Of a DNA stretch of 64,000 nucleotides, positions 31,148 through 39,469 are shown one piece after another. Position 1 is the stretch's first letter; every line of letters starts with the position of its first letter. Below the pieces are notes generated by a model. That model saw only the letters and a program-made list of their open reading frames with translations, had not been told where the DNA came from and did no database searches. The position numbers and the translations under genes are program-made. Source of the DNA: Lentimicrobiaceae bacterium (GTDB lineage Bacteria > Bacteroidota > Bacteroidia > Bacteroidales > F082); contig SUWT01000006.1 of NCBI GenBank assembly GCA_015061335.1, positions 1 to 64,000 of the forward strand. Reading direction: 5' to 3'.

Positions 31148-32095
31148 ATGATGCGGCAATATTTTAAATCTAACGGAAAATTTATGCTGACAGGGGAGTA
31201 TCTGGTCTTGAAAGGTGCAACAGCTTTGGCTTTGCCCTTGAACCTTGGTCAAGATATGTGTGTGGATACATTAGATGATAATGATGGCAGAATCTATTGG
31301 AACGCATCTATAAAATCAACAGACATCGCTCAAAGACATTGGTTCTCTTCAATAATAAATAAAAATGACTTCAGTATTGTCGATACCGACAATAAAGAAA
31401 TAAGCAAACGATTGTCTGATATTTTATCTGAAATTAAATCGTTGAATGATAATGTTTTTAATGATTCTCATGACTATAGGTTTAGCACAATACTAGATTT
31501 CGACCCACATTGGGGACTTGGTAGCAGCTCAACATTGATTAATAATCTTTCTAAATGGGCGCAGATAGATCCTTACAAATTGCTGGAATCAACTTTTAAA
31601 GGTTCTGGCTACGATATCGCTTGTGCTGCATCTTTTTCTCCTATTTTCTATAAGATCAAGACTCAGCAGACAAGCCTTAACAGACAAGTTTCTTCCGCCG
31701 ATTTTAATCCTGATTTTAAAGATATGCTTTATTTCGTTTATCATGGCCATAAACAAAATTCTGCTAAAGAAGTAAAGGCTTTTCTTGGTAAAGATAAGGA
31801 TTATGAAAATGAAATATCAGCTGTTTCAGAGATAAGTGAATCATTGCCTAAGATAAAGAATATCAGTGATTTCTGCTATTTAATGAAAATGCATGAAGAT
31901 ATAATATCCTCATGTATATCTCATGATAAAATAGGCGATTCTTTTCCCGATTTCGAAGGTCAGCTTAAATCTCTTGGAGCATGGGGCGGCGACTTCTTTA
32001 TGGCTGCTACAGATTGGGATGAAATAAAGGTAAAATCTTATTTTGAAAATAAAGGTCATAATATTATTTTAAAGTATAAAGATATAATTTGTTGA
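31148..32095 (+). CDS. GYDIA-type GHMP kinase (possible phosphomevalonate kinase)
   Basis: SNGKFMLTGEYLVLKGATALALPL; WGLGSSSTLINNLS; GSGYDIACA. Confidence 0.85.
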   Translation: MMRQYFKSNGKFMLTGEYLVLKGATALALPLNLGQDMCVDTLDDNDGRIYWNASIKSTDIAQRHWFSSIINKNDFSIVDTDNKEISKRLSDILSEIKSLNDNVFNDSHDYRFSTILDFDPHWGLGSSSTLINNLSKWAQIDPYKLLESTFKGSGYDIACAASFSPIFYKIKTQQTSLNRQVSSADFNPDFKDMLYFVYHGHKQNSAKEVKAFLGKDKDYENEISAVSEISESLPKIKNISDFCYLMKMHEDIISSCISHDKIGDSFPDFEGQLKSLGAWGGDFFMAATDWDEIKVKSYFENKGHNIILKYKDIIC

Positions 32096-32103
32096 AAATT
32101 AAG

Positions 32104-32152
32104 GTGGAGACGCATCAATGTTACATTCAATAAAATACATTGACATGTCTCA
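32104..32152 (+). repeat. Hairpin element family A, copy 2 (intergenic)
   Basis: GAGACGCATCAATG (32107-32120) / CATTGACATGTCTC (32138-32151). Confidence 0.8.
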
Positions 32153-32180
32153 AAATTGAAAATTGATAATTAATTTACTA
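32153..32180. repeat. 7-bp-period array (AAATTGA AAATTGA TAATTAA TTTACTA)
   Basis: Directly abuts hairpin element copy 2; AT-rich, so weaker. Confidence 0.45.
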
Positions 32181-32209
32181 TAGCTTTTTAATTCTACCCT
32201 GAGCAAAAA

Positions 32210-33220
32210 ATGAACAGTTCGCAAATAATAAAACGTAGTCCTTCCAATATCGCCATAGTAAAGTATTGGGGGAAGCATGATAATCAATTACCGAATAATC
32301 CTTCTATAAGCTTTACCTTAAGTAATTGTTATACAGAGACTAAACTTGGCTATGAAATAAATGATATAGATAAAGACAATATACATCTTGATTTTTATTT
32401 TGAAGGCAAAGAAAATGAAAAATTTAAGACTAAGATAGAAAAGTATCTTCATGATAATGAGGAGTATTTTTCATTCCTGAAAGGTTTAAAACTAAGAATT
32501 GAAAGTACTAATTCATTCCCTCATTCTTCTGGAATCGCTTCAAGTGCTTCATCAATGAGTGCTTTGGTGTTATGTCTTTTGGGCATCAAATATAAAGATG
32601 CTGAGATTAATCTTCAGGAAGCTTCCTTCCTTTCAAGATTAGCTTCTGGAAGTGCTTCACGTTCAATTTTCCCGACAATGAGTTTGTGGGGTGAAACTCC
32701 TTCATTACCAAATAGTTCAGATGAATATGCTGTGTCTATAGCAGATTTGGTAGATCCTGTTTTTAAATCATACCACGATAGTATCTTAATAGTTAGTTCC
32801 GAAGAAAAAAGTGTTTCTAGCAGAGTTGGTCATTCTCTGATGAACTCTCATCCTCAGGCTCAAGAACGTTATGCTACAGCGAGAAAAAATACTGAAGACT
32901 TGCTGAAGATACTTCAAAGCGGTGATCTGGAAGGCTTTATTAATATTGCAGAGGCTGAAGCTAATCAACTTCACGATCTGATGGCAACATCAACACCTTC
33001 TTATACCCTCAAAAAACCTAATACAATAAAAATAATTGAAAAAATTGTACAATTTAGAAAAGATACCTCATTGCCAATATGTTACACACTCGACGCAGGA
33101 CCTAATGTGCATCTGCTTTATCCAGACTTCTGTGCTCAAGATGTGAAATCGTTTATCAATGATGAGCTGAAGAATCATTGCTTCGAAAATAAATGGATTG
33201 AGGATAAAGTTAGCATTTAA
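32210..33220 (+). CDS. mvaD: Diphosphomevalonate decarboxylase
   Basis: SPSNIAIVKYWGKHD; SSGIASSASSMSALV; SGSASRSIF; YTLDAGPNVHLLY. Confidence 0.95.
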   Translation: MNSSQIIKRSPSNIAIVKYWGKHDNQLPNNPSISFTLSNCYTETKLGYEINDIDKDNIHLDFYFEGKENEKFKTKIEKYLHDNEEYFSFLKGLKLRIESTNSFPHSSGIASSASSMSALVLCLLGIKYKDAEINLQEASFLSRLASGSASRSIFPTMSLWGETPSLPNSSDEYAVSIADLVDPVFKSYHDSILIVSSEEKSVSSRVGHSLMNSHPQAQERYATARKNTEDLLKILQSGDLEGFINIAEAEANQLHDLMATSTPSYTLKKPNTIKIIEKIVQFRKDTSLPICYTLDAGPNVHLLYPDFCAQDVKSFINDELKNHCFENKWIEDKVSI

Positions 33221-33225
33221 TAGTT

Positions 33226-34146
33226 ATGGATAATAGAAAATATTTCGGTAAACTGATATTGTTCGGAGAATACTCCATGATTTATGGCTCTGATGCCTTA
33301 CTTATGCCACTGTGCTCTGTGAGTGCTGAATGGAGTTCTATCATGAACAGACCTTCTGCCAAAGGTATAGAATCTAATAAGAATCTATTTGAATTTTATA
33401 ATTATCTTCATGATAATGATAAATTTAGGCTCTTAGATCTGCGTCGTTTTGAGATGGAACTAAATGCAGGTCTCTACTTCGACTCATCTATTCCTTTGGG
33501 CTACGGTTTGGGAAGCTCAGGTGCTCTGGTAGCTGCTATTTATGAACGTTACAAACTTGTTGAGCTAAACGATACCACAAGACTTCGTACTTTCTTGGCA
33601 GAGATGGAATCTTATTTTCATGGTAGCAGTTCTGGTATCGACCCTCTGCAATGTTATTATGGAAAACCCTTCATTCTAAGTCAAAAGTCAACAGACAATG
33701 GCAAACAGACAATATTAGATTTTCTAGATAATGATTATATCTCCGATAATATTAGAATATTTTTAATTGACAGTAAAATTAAGAGCGATACCGCTCCTCT
33801 GGTCGAGTATTTTAAAAAATTGAGACAAAATGAACTTTATCTTGAACAATTTAATAATGAATATGTTCCTTTAGTAAATAATTGTATTAAATCATTAACG
33901 GAAAAGCTTATAGATAAATTTTTTGATAACTTGTCTCAATTATCTTATTTGCAAAGTGTTATGTTAAAACATGCTATTACTGATAATATGAAAGATTTAT
34001 TTATGGGTGATTTTGAAAATAATCATCTCATGGTTAAGATCTGTGGTTCAGGAGGTGGCGGTTTTTTGCTTGGCTTTAGCGATGATGCAGAAACTACTGC
34101 AAATTATCTAAAGAATAACAAATATAATTTTATAAGAATAAAATAA
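33226..34146 (+). CDS. Mevalonate kinase (GHMP family)
   Basis: GKLILFGEYSMIYGSDALLMPL; GYGLGSSGALVAAIY; GSSSGIDPLQCYYGKP; ICGSGGGGFLLGF. Confidence 0.85.
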   Translation: MDNRKYFGKLILFGEYSMIYGSDALLMPLCSVSAEWSSIMNRPSAKGIESNKNLFEFYNYLHDNDKFRLLDLRRFEMELNAGLYFDSSIPLGYGLGSSGALVAAIYERYKLVELNDTTRLRTFLAEMESYFHGSSSGIDPLQCYYGKPFILSQKSTDNGKQTILDFLDNDYISDNIRIFLIDSKIKSDTAPLVEYFKKLRQNELYLEQFNNEYVPLVNNCIKSLTEKLIDKFFDNLSQLSYLQSVMLKHAITDNMKDLFMGDFENNHLMVKICGSGGGGFLLGFSDDAETTANYLKNNKYNFIRIK

Positions 34147-34188
34147 TTCTACATTATTATCGTTGATTAAAAAAAATAAACTAAAACA

Positions 34189-34620
34189 ATGAGAAAAAAT
34201 TTTCTAACATTAGTACTACTATTAATAGGTACTTTCGCTTTCGCTCAAAATGGAATGACGAAATTTGAGCAACTTCCTGCTAACTCACAAGAATTTGTTA
34301 ACACTTACTTCAAGGACTACAAAGTGATGTATGTATTCATGGAGAAAGAATTTGCTGATACCGAATATAAGCTCCGTTTTGAAGATGGAACAGAAATTGA
34401 ATTTAATGCAAAAGGTGAATGGAAGAATGTGAGTGGTGAGAGAAACTGTATTCCTACAGCTTATATCTTAAAAGAAATTACAGATTATGTCGCTGCATAT
34501 CATAAAGATATGTGTATAACAGATGTTGAAAAAGATCATAATCGTATTAAGGTTGAGCTTAACGATCAATTAGAGATTGAATTTAATAGTAAAGGTAAAT
34601 TTATTTCATACGATGATTGA
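34189..34620 (+). CDS. PepSY-like (DUF2874) periplasmic protein
   Basis: Signal peptide; duplicated LPANSQEFVNTYFKDYKV...EYKLRFEDGTEIEFNAKGEW units. Confidence 0.8.
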   Translation: MRKNFLTLVLLLIGTFAFAQNGMTKFEQLPANSQEFVNTYFKDYKVMYVFMEKEFADTEYKLRFEDGTEIEFNAKGEWKNVSGERNCIPTAYILKEITDYVAAYHKDMCITDVEKDHNRIKVELNDQLEIEFNSKGKFISYDD

Positions 34621-34635
34621 AATAAATATTTCTGA

Positions 34636-34680
34636 AAAAAGGCTGCCTGGAAAATGAAACTTACACAGGCAGCCTTTTTG
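34636..34680. terminator. Bidirectional terminator
   Basis: AAAAAGGCTGCCTG / CAGGCAGCCTTTTT between convergent genes. Confidence 0.88.
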
Positions 34681-34682
34681 TT

Positions 34683-37211
34683 TTAATCGTAATAAATTAC
34701 ATTTAATTCTGGTCTGTTTTGCCGTAAAAGCAGTATATCTTTCTTAGGTACTTTTGTCTTAAACGCAGTAAGGTGTCGTAGTGATGGTAGATCTTTGACC
34801 GGATACAGACTCTTTACAGCAGTATTAATAATACTCAACTCCTCTAATTTATTAAAATTACTGATAGGTTTTAGATTCTTTACTGATGTTCCTCCAATAT
34901 TAAGTGTTTTAATATTCTGTAGTTCTGTAATAGGAGTAAGATCGGCGACAGCTGTATTTTCTATATCAAGATGCTCTAATAAAATCATATTTTCTAATGC
35001 ACTTATATCATCGACAGGATTGCCGCTTATCGACAATGTTCTCATAAATTCCTTGTCTCTCAAAGGACTGAGGTCATATATCTGATTGTTTTTAACTATT
35101 AATTTTTCAAGAAAAGCCATTTGGCTTAAAGCTTCAAGGTCTTGAATTACATATATTGGATCTATTACAATTTCTTGAATATCGACAATATCCTGTAATT
35201 GCTCTGCAGTAGGGTTGGAATTACAATTAATATGTGCATTGAAAATCTCACGCCATGATGTGCTGATATTGCCCCACCAACGCCTCAAATCATCAGTCTG
35301 GTAAATGACTTTAACCTGTCTCTGATGTTTTCTCAGATTAACAACCTCATCACGTGTTACTTGACTTCCTTCAGCCTTGATATTCATTAATTTTGATAAT
35401 CCATGAAGTGATGCAAGAGATTGTACCTTAGTATTTTCAATGTTTAAGTCTGTCAGTTCTGTGTTATTCTTCAAGACACTTATATCGGAAATTGTGGTGT
35501 TGCTGAGATTCAAGTGTTTAAGATTATATAATCCATAAATAGGCGACAGATCAGTGATTTTTGATGATGATAAATCTAAACTTTGAAGATTAGTCATTTT
35601 TGCAATCGGTGCTAAATCCAGTACATATTTATCAATGACAAGTTCTTTCATGTTAATTATAGCATGTAATTGTTCTTTGGTAGGATTGAAATTTGCATTG
35701 TTTTGTTTTACTAATAGAGATTTCCAGAATGATGGTAAGGATTCCCACCAATTCTCCAAAGTTTCTGTTTCGTTGATGACCAAAGCATTTGTGTTAATTC
35801 TCATGAATTCAAATGCTATATCTCTTGTAATTAAAGTGTGATCGCAATAGACTCTATTGAGAGATTTTATGTTGTTCAGTGGTGAAAGATCTGCTATATC
35901 GGTATTTGAAAAGTTAATTTCATTTAAATTTTGAAGATTTGCTAATGGTGATAAATCATTTACTTTAGAGCCTTCTATATTCAGAAAATGAAGATTCTCA
36001 GCATTTTGAATAGCCGACAGGTCGTTTATAGGAGTGTAACTAATATCCAGATTGTAAATATTAGGTAAATTCTTGAGTGCATCAATAGAATCAATATCTG
36101 TTTGAGAAATGTTGAGAATGTTAAGATTTTGACAATCAGATAGGGGAGTGATGTCAAAGACATCTGTGTTGGCAATTGATAATGTATTCAGTTCTGAATA
36201 TGATGAGACCACAGATATATTGTTGATATAAATATTGTTAGCTATAAAATTTTGAATTCCGTTAGTATATTTCAGATTTGAGATATTTGTTATATTTGTG
36301 TTGGAAATATCTAAATAACGGATTTTACTTAGGTTACGAATTGGTGTAATATCGTTGACTTTAGTGCCGGAGCAGTTGAGATATGTTAATTCGGATAGTT
36401 CTGAGAGAGGCTCCAGATTATATATGTCCTTGTCGTCTTTCACATTTATTTCTGTGGTATTTGTCATTTCTTTCAACAAAGGAAAAATCTTGTTGATGTC
36501 GTAAGGAAAAATGCTATCAGTGATGTTATTAATAGTATCCATTTCCAGAATAAGATTATCTTCCTGAATCTCTTTAACATAAATCATCTCTATAGAGTCG
36601 GCTACATATACATGTGTGCCGAAATAATTTTTCCAGCCATCACTCATCTCATTCCACCATTTGCGAAGTTCTTCAGTTTCATTTGGTTTTGTGGTATATA
36701 GACTCACGATTCTAAGATCTTTTTTCATTGGGTTGAGGTTGATCTCCATAAAACGTTTTTTTGTGTTGAAGATACTATCACCCTCAATCGTTTTGGCTGT
36801 CATGCTACGCATCATAGTGACTTTAAAGAATGTCTCTCCCTGGTAATTTGTCTGTGGTTCAATCTTTTGAATATCATATTTAAAATTCACTTTTTGAAAG
36901 AAGAAATCTATATCTTTCAGATAAGCCTGAACATCTTTATTGATGCTTGTCCCGCGATCTTCATCGAGGTCATCTTCGATCTGAACATGTTCGTCTCTGA
37001 ATATTTTGGTATAACTTTCGCTGAAGATAATATCTTTCTCTTGTGCAGTATTATCAGGATTTCCTATAAAGTTCAATGTTTCCTGGAAATAATTTATCAT
37101 CTGTTCTACCTGATGTTTGTATTCTTTGATGTCTTTATCTGTCAATGATATTTGTGCATTGAGCATCAATGTAGATAAGAATAAGATTAGAAGCAATGCT
37201 ATCTTTTTCAT
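34683..37211 (-). CDS. Leucine-rich-repeat (internalin-like) secreted protein
   Basis: Signal peptide; ~22-aa repeats LxxLxxLNISxTxIxDIxPL in three blocks separated by WW-containing modules. Confidence 0.9.
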   Translation of the reverse strand: MKKIALLLILFLSTLMLNAQISLTDKDIKEYKHQVEQMINYFQETLNFIGNPDNTAQEKDIIFSESYTKIFRDEHVQIEDDLDEDRGTSINKDVQAYLKDIDFFFQKVNFKYDIQKIEPQTNYQGETFFKVTMMRSMTAKTIEGDSIFNTKKRFMEINLNPMKKDLRIVSLYTTKPNETEELRKWWNEMSDGWKNYFGTHVYVADSIEMIYVKEIQEDNLILEMDTINNITDSIFPYDINKIFPLLKEMTNTTEINVKDDKDIYNLEPLSELSELTYLNCSGTKVNDITPIRNLSKIRYLDISNTNITNISNLKYTNGIQNFIANNIYINNISVVSSYSELNTLSIANTDVFDITPLSDCQNLNILNISQTDIDSIDALKNLPNIYNLDISYTPINDLSAIQNAENLHFLNIEGSKVNDLSPLANLQNLNEINFSNTDIADLSPLNNIKSLNRVYCDHTLITRDIAFEFMRINTNALVINETETLENWWESLPSFWKSLLVKQNNANFNPTKEQLHAIINMKELVIDKYVLDLAPIAKMTNLQSLDLSSSKITDLSPIYGLYNLKHLNLSNTTISDISVLKNNTELTDLNIENTKVQSLASLHGLSKLMNIKAEGSQVTRDEVVNLRKHQRQVKVIYQTDDLRRWWGNISTSWREIFNAHINCNSNPTAEQLQDIVDIQEIVIDPIYVIQDLEALSQMAFLEKLIVKNNQIYDLSPLRDKEFMRTLSISGNPVDDISALENMILLEHLDIENTAVADLTPITELQNIKTLNIGGTSVKNLKPISNFNKLEELSIINTAVKSLYPVKDLPSLRHLTAFKTKVPKKDILLLRQNRPELNVIYYD

Positions 37212-37212
37212 T

Positions 37213-38064
37213 TTATTTCAAATTAGGTTGATAAAACTGTAGAAGTTGTTGTTTTTCTTCTTCTTTTAAGAAGATGAGGTTAGAGATAAGCCAGCCGCTA
37301 TTATAGCCATCTCTATTAAACCAAGAGACCTCAAAATACCAATTGTCTATTTGGAAGACGTGAAACTTCTCGCTATTTACTTTCTCGAAGACAAGATTAC
37401 CCTGTTTTATCTCATAGAAGAATATGGAGAGGTAATCTGGTGAGTATGAGTTGGATGCGTAATATTCAATACATTCAGGAGTCTTAAATATCTTATAAAT
37501 ATTCATGAAATCTAATTCGTGACTCATGGGATGCAGGAAATGCTTCTGCTGTTCTGAGATGTCACCTTTAGGGAACATCTTACTGAATTCGGGGAAATAC
37601 ACGTTTGTCAGAACCCATTTAGAACCTAGATTCTCTTTTTCTATAGCAAGTATCATACTTATTTCCACCTCTTCACCTTTCCATTTATATGTGGCAGAGA
37701 CTTCTGTGTACCATTCGCCGCCAAGGAATTCGAAGTAATTTGAGTCTGCTTTAGTGAGGTCTTCAATGAAGAAATCACGTAATGATCCGCTAGTCCTTTG
37801 ATTCTCCATATCGAACAAAAGAGGTAGTGTTAGTTTACGATTCTCTTTGTTTCTATATTCTGGTGAATCAGGATGGATTTTCTTTCCATATTGATCTTCC
37901 TCATAGTTAAAACGACTGATAAACTGACTCATCTGTTTGGTCATCGTATATAATGCCCTTTCATCTTTCTGAATATCACCTAGATCACTATATGTCTGTG
38001 CCTCAGAAATTAATATACAAGATGCAAACAGAAATAAAAAAATATACTTCAAATTCTTTTTCAT
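37213..38064 (-). CDS. Hypothetical secreted protein
   Basis: Signal peptide MKKNLKYIFLFLFASCILISEAQ; 1 bp from the LRR gene. Confidence 0.6.
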   Translation of the reverse strand: MKKNLKYIFLFLFASCILISEAQTYSDLGDIQKDERALYTMTKQMSQFISRFNYEEDQYGKKIHPDSPEYRNKENRKLTLPLLFDMENQRTSGSLRDFFIEDLTKADSNYFEFLGGEWYTEVSATYKWKGEEVEISMILAIEKENLGSKWVLTNVYFPEFSKMFPKGDISEQQKHFLHPMSHELDFMNIYKIFKTPECIEYYASNSYSPDYLSIFFYEIKQGNLVFEKVNSEKFHVFQIDNWYFEVSWFNRDGYNSGWLISNLIFLKEEEKQQLLQFYQPNLK

Positions 38065-38117
38065 TTATAAAAATTTAAAAATAGCTCCGAAGAATCTCAG
38101 AGCTATTATGTTAATCA

Positions 38118-38693
38118 TCAGTGCGTTGTTTCCTTAACGCGCATATCTCCTAGCAGTACGTCCCAGAAACCAATGAGACGACCTCCTATCTGGGTCTCTT
38201 TACGTTTTACATAAACTGTGATGTCTTTCTTGGTTGTATCTTGATATACAAGACGACCTTCTTTGTCATAACCTTTAAATGTTTGGAATATTGTTATAAC
38301 ACCAACGTATGTGCCATCAGGTTGACGTTGTAAATCACTGACATATTCTATGTTATACCAATCGATCTCAACCTTATCGTAGTTAAGGCGCATCAATCTT
38401 TCAAGATATTGGCGTACTTTATAATACATTACCTCATTGCTTGCCAATGATGATACACCTATTTCTGCTTCAGGAGCAAAAAGTTCTTCTGCACGGTCTA
38501 TAACACGATTCGCCTCACTCCATGGTGTGTCTTTGGAACCTATGATCTTAATATACTTACTAAGGTCATGTACTTTCTCAAGTGCAAGACTATCAATAGC
38601 TTGTTTGCGTTCAGGACTTAATTCTTGTGCGAAAGCCTGTGTATTTATTGCTACAAAAATCCCAATTAACAATGTCAAAAAACTCTTTTTCAT
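38118..38693 (-). CDS. Hypothetical secreted protein resembling the N-terminal domain of the LRR protein
   Basis: Signal peptide; YDKVEIDWYNIEYVSDLQRQPDGTYVGVITIFQTF... layout parallels LRR residues ~85-165. Confidence 0.6.
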   Translation of the reverse strand: MKKSFLTLLIGIFVAINTQAFAQELSPERKQAIDSLALEKVHDLSKYIKIIGSKDTPWSEANRVIDRAEELFAPEAEIGVSSLASNEVMYYKVRQYLERLMRLNYDKVEIDWYNIEYVSDLQRQPDGTYVGVITIFQTFKGYDKEGRLVYQDTTKKDITVYVKRKETQIGGRLIGFWDVLLGDMRVKETTH

Positions 38694-38698
38694 ATTTC

Positions 38699-39325
38699 TC
38701 ATTTTTTAATTAATTCTAACTCAGTAATCTTGTTATTATTGTCATATTTAATATCATTTATTCTGACATTGACTTCCTTTTTATCTTTAAGATAATTCAG
38801 ATATTTCTCTATTGTCGTTGGAGCATCGTAATCAATGATGTCGCCTACGTGATAAATTATGATAAGTACTGGGACATCAGGAGATGCGAACTGTTTCAGA
38901 ACGTTTTTAATTGTTGAGTTGGCACTATTTGCGTCTGGTGCACCTGCTATGATGGCGAAATAATCCTCCAACGATGTTATCGGTTTTGCCTGTTCTTCTA
39001 ATAAACGTAGTCGTTCTTCTTCCGCTAGACGGGCTGCTTCTGCCACATCATTGGCAATCTTGTCTTTAGCTCTTAAAATCAATGCATTAATCTCTTCGTT
39101 CTGTAAATCCATCTGCTCTATCTCAGCGACACGTGCAGCTCGATCCTCCAATGACCATTGTGTAGTGTTTTCTAAAATAGCGTTTAAATCAGTAGTGGCT
39201 TGTGCCAATTTTGCTTCATATTCTTGTTTGGCTAATTTCTTCTTACTTGAACAACTTGTTGAACCTCCAATTGTTACAAGAGCAATCATTGTAACGAAAA
39301 AAATGTTTTTAATCTTTGAAATCAT
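38699..39325 (-). CDS. Hypothetical lipoprotein
   Basis: VTIGGSTSCSSKKK lipobox; coiled-coil region. Start trimmed to MISKIKNIFF. Confidence 0.6.
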   Translation of the reverse strand: MISKIKNIFFVTMIALVTIGGSTSCSSKKKLAKQEYEAKLAQATTDLNAILENTTQWSLEDRAARVAEIEQMDLQNEEINALILRAKDKIANDVAEAARLAEEERLRLLEEQAKPITSLEDYFAIIAGAPDANSANSTIKNVLKQFASPDVPVLIIIYHVGDIIDYDAPTTIEKYLNYLKDKKEVNVRINDIKYDNNNKITELELIKK

Positions 39326-39469
39326 AACTTTAAAATTAGAATTATACAACGCAAAAATAATCATTTTAAGAACGTAAATCCAATTGTTATTGTATAAAAT
39401 TTATAAAAATATTATACAAAATGCTGCTGATAAAATTTTTTTAGCGAATTTTGCGAAAATAATGTCACT

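Noticed and set aside
33690-33716. CAACAGACAATGGCAAACAGACAATA in the mevalonate kinase, similar to GACAACR heptads
   Set aside because: Only a 14-bp period and part of conserved coding sequence; probably chance.
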